A stretch of DNA of 64,000 nt from Micromonospora lutea (GTDB taxonomy: Bacteria; Actinomycetota; Actinomycetes; Mycobacteriales; Micromonosporaceae): assembly GCF_016863535.1 (NCBI RefSeq), contig NZ_BOPB01000022.1, positions 1 through 64,000 on the forward strand, read 5' to 3'. Of the stretch, positions 1 to 7,200 are shown piece after piece; the stretch's first letter is position 1; each line of letters starts with the position of its first letter. The notes below the pieces were generated by a model. The model was not told the DNA's origin. It saw nothing but the letters and a program-made list of their open reading frames with translations, and ran no database searches. The position numbers and the translations under genes were made by a program.

Positions 1-23
1 GGGCGGGGACGATGTCCCCGCCC
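1..23. terminator. Hairpin terminator after the ABC1 kinase gene
   Basis: A perfect 10-bp GC stem (1-10 with 14-23) closes on a 3-nt loop. It lies 18 nt beyond the stop codon of the minus-strand ABC1 kinase gene, so it probably ends that transcript. It has no U-tract, as is usual for actinomycete terminators. Confidence 0.7.
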
Positions 24-41
24 GCCGCGTCGCGTCCGGGC

Positions 42-1370
42 TCAGCCGACCGGAGCGAACCCCGGCAGCCACCGTTCCAGGATGCCCCGGTAGGGGGCCT
101 TGGCCTCCAGTTGGCACAGCACCCCGATCGACCCGAGCGTCACCCGGTGGATGAGCAGGTAGGACGGCGGCAGGTTGAGTTGCCGGCTGAACTGGTACGC
201 CGGGGAACGAGGGCTGGCCAGCCGGGTGGCTTCGGCGCGCAGCCAGGCCCGGGTGAACCGGAACTCGTCGGTGGCGATCGGCTCCAGCATCGGCCGCAGG
301 AACTCTAGCAGCGCGGGCGCGTCGATCGGCTCCCCGGTGCTCACGAAGCCCTCGGCCCGCAGGCCGGCCACCACCTCGTCGGCGTCGCCCCGCAGGGCCA
401 GCCCGGCGATGCGGCCGATCGGTTCCGGCGTGCCCTCCGGCATCCGGGCCACCGCTCCGAAGTCGATGACACCGAGTCGGCCGTCCGGTAGCAGCCGGAA
501 GTTGCCCGGATGCGGGTCGGCATGCAGCAGCCCGGCCCGAGCCGGCGCGGAGAGGTGGAGGGTGGCCATCAGCCGGCCCGCCTCGTCGCGCTGCTCCTCG
601 CTGCCGGACCGGATGACGTCGGCCAGCGGGGTGCCCGATATCCACTCGGTGACCAGCACCCGGGGCGAGGCGTGGAAGACCTCCGGTATGTAGATCTCCG
701 GGTCGTCGACGTACCCGGCGGCGAAGGCGCGCTGCGACTCCGCCTCCAACTCGTAGTCCAGTTCCTCGGTGATCCGTTCCCGCAACTCGGTCAGGAGGGG
801 CTTGATGTCCAGCCCGGGCTGGATGGCCCGGAACATGCCGCCCAGCCGGGAGAGCTGCTTGAGGTCGGCGAGCAGGGCATCGCCGGCACCCGGATACTGG
901 ATCTTCACGGCGGCGTTCCGGCCCGTGCCGTCCGGCAGCCGCCACACGGCTCGGTGCACCTGCCCGATGCTGGCTGCGGCGGCCGGAGAATCGTCGAAGC
1001 TCACGAACCGGTCCCGCCAGGCCGGCCCCAACTGTTCGGCCAGCACCTTGTGCACGGTGGCGGCGGGCAGTGGCGGCGCGGCCTCCTGGAGCTTGGTCAG
1101 CGCCTGCCGGTAGGGCGCGGCGATCTCCTCCGGCAGGGCGGCCTCGAACACCGACAGCGCCTGACCGAACTTCATTGCTCCGCCCTTGAGCTGGCCGAGG
1201 ACGCTGAACAACTGCTCGGCGGTGCGTTGCTGGATCTCGGCGGAGATCACGTCGGAGGCGAGCCCGGTGACGCGCTTTCCCATGCCGAGGACGGTCCGGC
1301 CGGCGAAGCCGAGCGGCAGAGCGGCGAGCTTGGCGGTCCGGGACACGGCCCGGCGCGGGATGTCGGTCAC
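42..1370 (-). CDS. ABC1/AarF-UbiB family atypical kinase
   Basis: This 442-residue protein belongs to the ABC1 (AarF/UbiB/ADCK) protein-kinase-like family, whose members support lipid or quinone metabolism; the substrate here is unknown. Visible motifs in order are KFGQ (67-70, the family's N-terminal extension), SIGQVHR (134-140, the alanine-rich loop region), the ATP-binding lysine in VKIQYPG (155-161), the catalytic loop DPHPGN (285-290) and the metal-binding IDFG (302-305). I chose GTG at 1370 because homology begins at TDIPRR; the open frame runs further upstream but is low-complexity arginine-rich sequence. The E1-like gene lies upstream on the same strand, about 70 bp away. In other actinomycetes this pair sits near whiB7/wblC, which would be just outside the left edge; that is recalled synteny, not seen here. 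Confidence 0.9.
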   Translation of the reverse strand: MTDIPRRAVSRTAKLAALPLGFAGRTVLGMGKRVTGLASDVISAEIQQRTAEQLFSVLGQLKGGAMKFGQALSVFEAALPEEIAAPYRQALTKLQEAAPPLPAATVHKVLAEQLGPAWRDRFVSFDDSPAAAASIGQVHRAVWRLPDGTGRNAAVKIQYPGAGDALLADLKQLSRLGGMFRAIQPGLDIKPLLTELRERITEELDYELEAESQRAFAAGYVDDPEIYIPEVFHASPRVLVTEWISGTPLADVIRSGSEEQRDEAGRLMATLHLSAPARAGLLHADPHPGNFRLLPDGRLGVIDFGAVARMPEGTPEPIGRIAGLALRGDADEVVAGLRAEGFVSTGEPIDAPALLEFLRPMLEPIATDEFRFTRAWLRAEATRLASPRSPAYQFSRQLNLPPSYLLIHRVTLGSIGVLCQLEAKAPYRGILERWLPGFAPVG

Positions 1371-1438
1371 TTGGTCATTGTTACCGACTCGGCCGGCCCA
1401 TCGCTGCCGTGCAGCCGCACCCGGCACCGGTGCAGCGG

Positions 1439-2485
1439 TCACCCGCCGCATCGGCAGCGTGGGTGTGGTGGCCAGTAGCGTCGCCGAAAGCTGCCGGGAG
1501 CCACCACCTCGACTGATCCGCCGAGGGTTTCGGGAGTGCCTCCGTCGAGGTGGCTCAACGCCTCGCCGACGGCGCATCCGGTCGCGGTGAGCAGGAGACT
1601 CGCCGCGCAGGCCGGAGCGGGCGGGGCGCTGGCGAGTTGGGCGGCGAGTGCCGGCCAGTCCGGGTCCCGGTCGGCCCGGTGCAGGTCGAGACAGCGCAGG
1701 CAGGGACCGACCGGCGGACGGACCAGCGGCCCGACCGTCGGAACACCCTCCCGGACGTCCACGAACAGGTGCGGTTGTCGCCGTTGGGCGTGACCGGCGG
1801 CCAGCAGCGCGGCCGGCCGGTCGCAGCCGAGTTGCACGACCAGGTCGGGACGGGGTCGGCGGAGCGGACCGGTGCCGGTACCCGGGGCGGCCCGCTGTAT
1901 CGCCGCATGGGTGGCGGCGTCGAGCGGACGCCCGATCTCGGTGGCGGGGATGCCGGTGCCGACGAGATCGATCGGGCGAACCGGTCCGGGCAGGTCGGGA
2001 TGAACATGACCGATGCCCGCCTGGGCGAGAGCGACCGCGACGGCGGGGCCGAGCGGACCGCTGCCGGCGACCGTCACCCGGGCGGCCAGGCGACGCCGGA
2101 GCACCTGGGCGGGGGTGCCCGGTAACCGGGCGGTGGCCAGCGCCAGCGCGCCGGCCTCGGCAGCCAGCCGGATCCGCCGTGGTCCGGTGAGGTCCCGGGG
2201 TACGAGCGTGTGCGCTGGCACCACCAGGCCGGCGGTCCGTAGGGCGTCGAGCAGCGCACGGGCGTGTTCCGGACGCACCTCCGCCCTGGCCAGCACCTGC
2301 CGTTCGCTGTGGGTGCCGTCGAGCAGGTCGAGCAGCCGGGCCGCTCGGGAGTCGGCCACCTCGACCAGGACCGCCCGCTCCTGGCCGAGGCCGAGCTGGA
2401 GGGTGTGCCGGTCACGCCAGAGGCGGGTGAGCCCGGGCAGCAGTCGAGGACGGGGAGACGGTGGGCGTTGGGCGGGTCGCGTCAT
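1439..2485 (-). CDS. E1/ThiF-like protein with cyclodehydratase-type domain
   Basis: A 349-residue protein resembling the E1-like (ThiF/MccB) partner proteins of azole-forming cyclodehydratases. The N-terminal part (about 20-100) looks like a small winged-helix, RiPP-recognition-like segment. A Rossmann nucleotide-binding motif GSGPLG is at 141-146. A zinc-binding pair CLRC is at 262-265 and a terminal CRC at 345-347. No YcaO or precursor peptide gene lies nearby, so a role in peptide modification is doubtful; it may be a repurposed sulfur- or adenylate-transfer protein. ATG at 2485 is preferred; the frame continues 16 codons upstream. The upstream region carries the DnaA-box-like cluster, so its promoter probably lies there. 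Assignment to the superfamily is fairly sure, function is not. Confidence 0.7.
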   Translation of the reverse strand: MTRPAQRPPSPRPRLLPGLTRLWRDRHTLQLGLGQERAVLVEVADSRAARLLDLLDGTHSERQVLARAEVRPEHARALLDALRTAGLVVPAHTLVPRDLTGPRRIRLAAEAGALALATARLPGTPAQVLRRRLAARVTVAGSGPLGPAVAVALAQAGIGHVHPDLPGPVRPIDLVGTGIPATEIGRPLDAATHAAIQRAAPGTGTGPLRRPRPDLVVQLGCDRPAALLAAGHAQRRQPHLFVDVREGVPTVGPLVRPPVGPCLRCLDLHRADRDPDWPALAAQLASAPPAPACAASLLLTATGCAVGEALSHLDGGTPETLGGSVEVVAPGSFRRRYWPPHPRCRCGG

Positions 2486-2525
2486 GGGCACGAATAGTGA
2501 CCGTGTCCATGCTTTCCGTCGATCG

Positions 2526-2629
2526 TTGTCCACAGGTGGCCAACCCCAGATCCAGGGCTGCCCACAGGTTTTGGCGAGTTATCCACAACCCGCGGGTAGT
2601 GGTTGTCGGTGGTCCGACAGTTACCCACG
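2526..2629 (+). promoter_or_regulatory. Cluster of four DnaA-box-like nonamers in helical phase
   Basis: Four nonamers in the same orientation are seen: TTGTCCACA at 2526, CTGCCCACA at 2558, TTATCCACA at 2579 and TTACCCACG at 2621. The first matches the actinobacterial DnaA-box consensus and the third matches the general bacterial TTATNCACA consensus. Start-to-start distances are 32, 21 and 42 bp, close to whole helical turns. The cluster lies between the E1-like gene start (2485, minus) and the DUF5679 terminator, not at an origin. Confidence 0.55.
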
Positions 2630-2637
2630 CACACACA

Positions 2638-2670
2638 CTGGACGGGGTGGCCGCAGGCCACCCCGTCCAG
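2638..2670. terminator. Terminator of the DUF5679 gene
   Basis: A perfect 15-bp stem (2638-2652 with 2656-2670) with a 3-nt loop begins 11 nt after the stop codon of the DUF5679 gene on the minus strand. It also insulates that gene from the DnaA-box region. Confidence 0.85.
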
Positions 2671-2680
2671 TACCCGTACG

Positions 2681-2848
2681 TCAGACCTTCGCCTTGCCCA
2701 GGATGCGGTTCACTGTTGTGCCACATACCGGACACTTGCCCTTGGCCATGTTCATGCCGGTCTTGGAGACCTCGACACGGCCCTCAAAGTCCCGCTTCTC
2801 CTTGCACTTGACGCAGTAACCGTTGTAGGTCTGGGCCTGGTCGGCCAC
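2681..2848 (-). CDS. Small DUF5679 zinc-ribbon protein
   Basis: A 55-residue protein with two knuckles, CVKC near residues 12-15 and CPVC at 39-42, forming a likely four-cysteine zinc ribbon. The sequence between them (DFEGRVEVSKTGMNMAKG) matches the actinobacterial DUF5679 family; its function is unknown, and the basic residues around the knuckles suggest nucleic-acid or protein binding. The GTG start at 2848 is supported by a strong GAGGAGG Shine-Dalgarno about 8 nt upstream. A leader hairpin at 2871-2893 precedes the ribosome site and a perfect terminator follows the gene, so it is probably a monocistronic, well-expressed transcript. Confidence 0.85.
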   Translation of the reverse strand: MADQAQTYNGYCVKCKEKRDFEGRVEVSKTGMNMAKGKCPVCGTTVNRILGKAKV

Positions 2849-2870
2849 GATGTGCCCTCCTCATCTCGTC

Positions 2871-2893
2871 CACCGGGCGATAACGACCCGGTG
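2871..2893. promoter_or_regulatory. Hairpin in the 5' leader of the DUF5679 gene
   Basis: Arms of 7 bp (2871-2877 and 2887-2893) flank 9 nt of AT-richer loop. The element lies about 10 nt upstream of the strong ribosome-binding site, so if transcribed it would form a leader stem next to it. It could instead be a repressor site. Confidence 0.4.
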
Positions 2894-3385
2894 GGTCTCC
2901 CGGTGGCGGTCGCTCAAGGCGTCCGGCGCCGGGTTCTGTCCGGTGATCACCTCCGTGACCACTGGTTGGCGGACCCTACCCAGGTGTGGGCGGTTCCATG
3001 TCAGCTGCGCATTGCCACTGTGAGCAAGGCGACGTCGAGAGTGTGCACGCCGAATTGGGTCAGATCAGTCAGTTTGGCGGGGACACGCCGACCGGTACCC
3101 CGCAATTGCGCTGGTGATGCCGCTGATGCCGGGTACGCGGACCCCGAATCGGGTTCCGCTGCGATGATCACTTACCGTGGTGGCGGGTCCGGGTGTGACA
3201 CCTCGCCGGCCACCACGAAGGGTGACCGTGACGGCTGCACCGCGTTTGGCAATAAATTTTTCTGGACTCCTGGCGACCAATCCCCATTTTCCGGACGCGT
3301 GTCGGGGGGTTGACTCTTGCGGAGCCCTGGTCACAACGCATTAGCTTGCCAACGTGACAGCAAACCGAGGCTGCGCGGTCCACTG
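2894..3385. other. Intergenic region without a supportable gene
   Basis: This stretch separates the divergent DUF5679 and YgjP-like genes. The open frames on both strands have no recognisable protein features. A short AT-rich patch at about 3249-3262 and a TTGACT hexamer at 3310 could belong to the promoter of the YgjP-like gene, but no well-spaced -10 element follows. I see no RNA gene here. Confidence 0.6.
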
Positions 3386-3907
3386 ATGGCTGGGCCGCGG
3401 AAGCCTGTCGTCGAGGTACGGCGCAGCCAGCGCCGGCGACGCACGGTGTCCGCCTACCGGGACGGGGAGCGGGTCGTCGTCCTCATCCCCGACCAGTTCT
3501 CCCGGGCCGAGGAGAGCGAGTGGGTCGACCGGATGCTCGCCCGGCTGGCGGCCCGCGAGGGGCGCCTGGTCCGCTCCGACGCCGAACTGGTGGCTCGCGC
3601 CAGCCGGCTGATCAAGCTCTATCTCACTGAGTACGGCAACCAGGCCGTGCCGGGCAGCGTCCGCTGGGTGAGCAATCAGAACGGCCGGTGGGGCTCCTGC
3701 ACCCCGGCGGACCGCTCGATCCGGCTGTCGCACCGGATCCAGGAGATGCCGGACTGGGTGATCGACTACGTGCTGCTGCACGAGCTGGTTCACCTCATCG
3801 TGCCCAGTCACAACGCACAGTTCTGGGCACTGGTCGGGCGGTACCCGAAGACCGAACGGGCGCGCGGCTACCTGGAGGGCGTGGCGGCCGTCGTCGGCAC
3901 CGCCTGA
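3386..3907 (+). CDS. YgjP-like (DUF45/WLM) metallopeptidase
   Basis: A 173-residue protein of the YgjP/DUF45 metal-dependent hydrolase family. It shows the conserved RWGSC (101-105), the zinc motif HELVH (132-136) and a third histidine ligand at 142 in SHNAQFW. The family is related to gluzincin peptidases and is often linked to restriction-modification or stress loci, but the substrate is not established. ATG at 3386 is the first start that fits the family N-terminus (VEVRRS). The next gene starts 32 bp downstream on the same strand, so the two may be cotranscribed. Confidence 0.85.
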   Translation: MAGPRKPVVEVRRSQRRRRTVSAYRDGERVVVLIPDQFSRAEESEWVDRMLARLAAREGRLVRSDAELVARASRLIKLYLTEYGNQAVPGSVRWVSNQNGRWGSCTPADRSIRLSHRIQEMPDWVIDYVLLHELVHLIVPSHNAQFWALVGRYPKTERARGYLEGVAAVVGTA

Positions 3908-3939
3908 GTGCCCCGACGGCGCGGCGGTAGGGTCGGTGG

Positions 3940-4632
3940 ATGGCCCGACGTGTGGTGGTGGCGCTGCTCGCGCCGGTCGCCTGGGCGCCGCCCGGCGTCG
4001 ACCCGGAGGACTGGCGCACCGCGCTCGCCGAGGACGTGGTGGACCTGCTCGCCATGCTGAACGAGGTGGACACCGCGGTGGCGGTCACCCGAGCGGACCG
4101 GTGGCTGGCCGATGCGGTGATCTGGCCCGGGACGACCGTGTACGAGGTACCCGAGCCGACCCCGAACGCGGTGTTCGCCGCCCTGACCGATGCCGGCGGG
4201 CCGGACGGGACGACCGGCACGGAACCGCCATCCGGTGCCGGTCCGGGGGGCGGCACCCTGACGACGACCGACCGCTACGAGCAGGTGGCGGTCGTTGCCG
4301 GCGATGCGCCCGACCTGCCTGGACTCACCGTCGGTAAGTTGCTGCGTCCGCTGACCAGCCGACCGGTCGCGGTCGCCCCGGCCGAGGGGGGCCTGCCCGG
4401 ACTGCTCGGGGTGGCGGCCCGGCTGCCCGTACCGTCCTGGTTGCCGCCGTTGGACATGGACGCCACGGTGCCCGCGGCTGTCCGGGCGGCGGCACCCCGC
4501 CCCGGCGACCTGGCGGTGACACCCTCCTGGCACCGGCTGCGCGGTCCGGCGGATCTGGCCCGACTCGATCCGGCGCTGGACGGGTGGGAGCACACCCGGT
4601 CCCTGCTCTCCGGTGCCGGCCGGAACGGCTGA
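3940..4632 (+). CDS. DUF2064-like (nucleotidyltransferase-fold) protein
   Basis: A 230-residue protein with no certain function. The segment VVAGDAPDLPG (about 116-126) followed by PVAVAPAEGGLPGLLG resembles the GxDxPxLP and GPAxDGGxxLLG motifs of the DUF2064/TIGR04282 glycosyltransferase-like family related to CofC. The usual N-terminal lysine/arginine substrate motif (PGxVKTR) is missing, so it may have lost nucleotide-transfer activity. A glycine-proline-rich insert interrupts the fold at about 86-108. It follows the YgjP-like gene and converges on the DUF2342 gene, with a shared terminator between them. Confidence 0.5.
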   Translation: MARRVVVALLAPVAWAPPGVDPEDWRTALAEDVVDLLAMLNEVDTAVAVTRADRWLADAVIWPGTTVYEVPEPTPNAVFAALTDAGGPDGTTGTEPPSGAGPGGGTLTTTDRYEQVAVVAGDAPDLPGLTVGKLLRPLTSRPVAVAPAEGGLPGLLGVAARLPVPSWLPPLDMDATVPAAVRAAAPRPGDLAVTPSWHRLRGPADLARLDPALDGWEHTRSLLSGAGRNG

Positions 4633-4659
4633 CGCCGTCACGCTGTCGGCGTGACGGCG
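4633..4659. terminator. Bidirectional terminator
   Basis: A perfect 10-bp stem (4633-4642 with 4650-4659) with a 7-nt loop begins directly after the stop codon of the DUF2064-like gene and lies 18 nt from the stop of the convergent DUF2342 gene, so it can serve both. Confidence 0.8.
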
Positions 4660-4677
4660 ACCAGTCGTTCGGGGTGG

Positions 4678-5976
4678 TCAGGAACGGCCCTCGTCGCCCT
4701 CGGTGTCGTCGCGTCGTTCCGTCTCGCCCGGGGCCTTCTCCTCCGGGCCACCCGGTGCGGAGAAGTCGAAGTTCTCCAGCTCGGTCATCAGGTCCACGTC
4801 CGCCATGGCGAAGGCCACCGGGTCGGCGAAGTCGTCGTCGGAGGGAAGCAGGTCGGGGTGCCCCCACAACGCATCCCGGCCGGCGATTCCCCGATGCTCG
4901 GTGAGCGCCGCCCAGAGCGCTGCGGCCTCGCGCAGCCGACGGGGCCGCAGCTCCAGCCCGACCAGGGCAGCGAAGGTCTGCTCGGCCGGCCCGCCGGCCG
5001 CCCGACGGCGACGGAACGCCTCGCCCAGGGCCACGACGTTCGGCAACCGGCCGGCGGCCGCCCCGTCGACCACGTGGCAGACCCAACCCTCCACCAGGGC
5101 GAGGGCGGTCTCCAGCCGGGCCAGCGACGCCTTCTGCGTCGGGCTGTCCTCCGGAGTGAAAATGCCCTCCAGGGCAATCGCCTGCATCGACTCCGGATCG
5201 GTCGGGTCGACCCGCCCCATCGCCTCCTCGATCGCCTCCCGGTTCACCCGGATGCCGGCGGCGTACGTCTCGACGGCGTTGAGGACGTGCCCGCGTAGCC
5301 ACGGGACGTGCTCGAAGAGCCGTTGGTGTGCCGCCTCGCGCAGGGCGACATAGAGGCGAACCTCGTCCTCGGGCAGCTCCAGACCATCGCCGTACGCCCT
5401 GATGTTGGCCGGAATGAGCGCGGCCGTGCCGGCGGGTCCGAGCGGCAGACCGATGTCGCCGGCCGAGAGCACCTCTGCGGCGAGTGACCCGAGTGCCTGG
5501 CCGAGCTGACCGCCGAAGAGCGCGCCACCGAGGGTGGCCACCATCGACTGCATCGGGCCGAGCTGCGCTCGGGCCTCCGGTGGGACCAGGTCGCCCATCG
5601 CGCCGACCATCCGGCTGGCCACCGGATCGCACAGCTTGCGCCAGACGTCCAGCGTCTTGAAGATCCACTCGTTGCGGTTCCAGGACACCGTGGTGCGGAT
5701 GCCCGAGGGCAGCGCGGAGGCCGGCTCCAGCCAGAGGTCGGCGATGCGCAGGGCCTCCTCGACCGCGTGACGCTCGTGGGGCGCGACGGCCGGGTCGCCC
5801 GTCCCGGCGAGCTGACTGGCCGCCACCTGACGGGCCAGGTCCCAGTTGACCGGCCCGCTGCCCGGCGCGGAGAGCAGGTGCTGCAACTGCGACATGAACT
5901 GCTGCATCTGCGCGGGGTCGTTGGGGTCGGGCGGCTGCCCACCCGGAAGCGCGAAACCGAACGGAATATCAGGCAC
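4678..5976 (-). CDS. DUF2342 family zincin-like protein
   Basis: A 432-residue actinobacterial DUF2342 (zinc-dependent metalloprotease, type-2 zincin-like) protein. The helix that normally carries HExxH reads REAAH (213-217): the glutamate and second histidine are present but the first histidine is arginine. Another conserved block, NEWIFKTLDVW (102-112), is intact. The N-terminus is rich in glutamine and methionine, and the C-terminal tail (after about 400) is acidic. GTG at 5976 is chosen because the family begins with DIPFGF; the frame stays open upstream without homology. Whether it cleaves protein is uncertain given the changed motif. It is divergent from the PDZ protease gene with 115 bp between them. 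Confidence 0.8.
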   Translation of the reverse strand: MPDIPFGFALPGGQPPDPNDPAQMQQFMSQLQHLLSAPGSGPVNWDLARQVAASQLAGTGDPAVAPHERHAVEEALRIADLWLEPASALPSGIRTTVSWNRNEWIFKTLDVWRKLCDPVASRMVGAMGDLVPPEARAQLGPMQSMVATLGGALFGGQLGQALGSLAAEVLSAGDIGLPLGPAGTAALIPANIRAYGDGLELPEDEVRLYVALREAAHQRLFEHVPWLRGHVLNAVETYAAGIRVNREAIEEAMGRVDPTDPESMQAIALEGIFTPEDSPTQKASLARLETALALVEGWVCHVVDGAAAGRLPNVVALGEAFRRRRAAGGPAEQTFAALVGLELRPRRLREAAALWAALTEHRGIAGRDALWGHPDLLPSDDDFADPVAFAMADVDLMTELENFDFSAPGGPEEKAPGETERRDDTEGDEGRS

Positions 5977-6091
5977 GACGTCTACGGTACGCGCGTGACG
6001 CCCCGGGTCGCCGCCACCGTGGTTGCGCTGAGGGCGAAGTCGTGCGTCGTGCCGACCGGGAGCCGTCGTCGGGATCGGTACGCTCTGCCGC

Positions 6092-7105
6092 ATGAGACGT
6101 CGCGGCATGACCGTTCTGCTCGGTGCTCTGCTCACCGCACTGCTCAGCATCGGGGTGCTCGGCGCGCCCGTCCCGTACGTGGTGCTCGGTCCCGGCCCGA
6201 CCGTCGACACCCTGGGCCAGGAGGACGGCAAGGAGGTCATCCAGGTCACCGGCCGGGAGACCTCCACCTCGGAGGGGCAGTTGCGGCTGACGACGGTGGG
6301 CGTGCAGCCCGGCGTCAAGCTCCGCTCCGCCATTCAGGGCTGGCTCTCCGACGAGCAGGCGGTGGTGCCGCGTGAGCTGGTCTACCCGCCGGGGGAGACC
6401 CAGGAGGAGGTGGAACAGCGCAACGCCGAGGACTTCCAGGTCTCGCAGACCAGCGCGGAGACCGCCGCGCTGCGGAAACTCGGGTACGAGGTGCAGGTCG
6501 TGGTCAAGACGGTGGCCACCGACGGGCCGTCGGCCGCGGTGCTCCGCCCCGGTGACGTGGTGACGTCGGTCGACGGTGAACCGGTGCCGCTCGCCTCCCG
6601 GCTGACCGAACTCATCCGAGCCAAGCCGGCGGGCACGGCACTGCGGATCGGGTACACCCGCGACGGCACCGCGCGCACCGACACCATCACCAGCCAGGAG
6701 CAGGACGGCCGGCCCCGGATCGGCGTCGAAATCGAGCAGCAGCAGCCGCATCCGTTCACCCTCTCCTTCGATCTGAAGGACATCGGTGGGCCCAGCGCGG
6801 GCCTGATGTTCGCCCTGGGCATCATCGACAAGCTGACCCCGGAGGACCTGACCGGCGGCCGGGTCATCGCGGGCACCGGCACCATCGACGACTCCGGGCA
6901 GGTCGGCCCGATCGGCGGGATACCGCAGAAGCTGGTCGGTGCGAAGCAGGCCGGCGCGACCGCGTTCCTGGTACCGGCGGCCAACTGCGCCGAAGCGGTC
7001 GGTAACCGACAGCCGGACCTGCCGTTGGTGAAGGTGGGCTCGCTCGACGAGGCGCTTGACGCGTTGGAGGCACTGCGTTCCGGGGGCGAGCCCGCGTACT
7101 GCTGA
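6092..7105 (+). CDS. PDZ and Lon-type (S16) protease, YlbL family
   Basis: A 337-residue membrane-anchored protease of the YlbL type. One membrane helix spans about 7-29, a PDZ domain about 125-205, and a Lon-like S16 catalytic domain about 215-335. The Ser-Lys dyad is visible: Ser235 in GGPSAG and Lys280 in GGIPQK. The protease domain would face the outside, as in other YlbL proteins. ATG at 6092 gives a correctly placed signal-anchor. The next gene, encoding the large UPF0182 membrane protein, starts 95 bp downstream; that pairing recurs in actinobacteria and hints at a shared cell-envelope role. Confidence 0.9.
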   Translation: MRRRGMTVLLGALLTALLSIGVLGAPVPYVVLGPGPTVDTLGQEDGKEVIQVTGRETSTSEGQLRLTTVGVQPGVKLRSAIQGWLSDEQAVVPRELVYPPGETQEEVEQRNAEDFQVSQTSAETAALRKLGYEVQVVVKTVATDGPSAAVLRPGDVVTSVDGEPVPLASRLTELIRAKPAGTALRIGYTRDGTARTDTITSQEQDGRPRIGVEIEQQQPHPFTLSFDLKDIGGPSAGLMFALGIIDKLTPEDLTGGRVIAGTGTIDDSGQVGPIGGIPQKLVGAKQAGATAFLVPAANCAEAVGNRQPDLPLVKVGSLDEALDALEALRSGGEPAYC

Positions 7106-7200
7106 GCCGCCCGGCTTGACCTTGCGCTCACGCCTTCAGGAACACCCCGTACTCTGGGTGCCTGGTCGGAGCCGATCATAACGAGCGTGCGGAGCCAACA

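Noticed and set aside
2603..3313. A 236-codon plus-strand frame across DUF5679 and the intergenic gap
   Set aside because: It crosses a perfect terminator and a well-supported gene on the other strand and lacks motifs.
3065..3334. An 89-codon minus-strand frame in the intergenic gap
   Set aside because: No ribosome site and no recognisable protein; retained only as noncoding sequence.
3310..3347. A TTGACT and TAGCTT pair as a promoter of the YgjP-like gene
   Set aside because: The spacing is 26 bp, too long for a normal sigma-70-type promoter.
4325..5668. A 447-codon frame overlapping the DUF2342 gene
   Set aside because: Low-complexity arginine-glycine-rich peptide; the other frame has the DUF2342 motifs.
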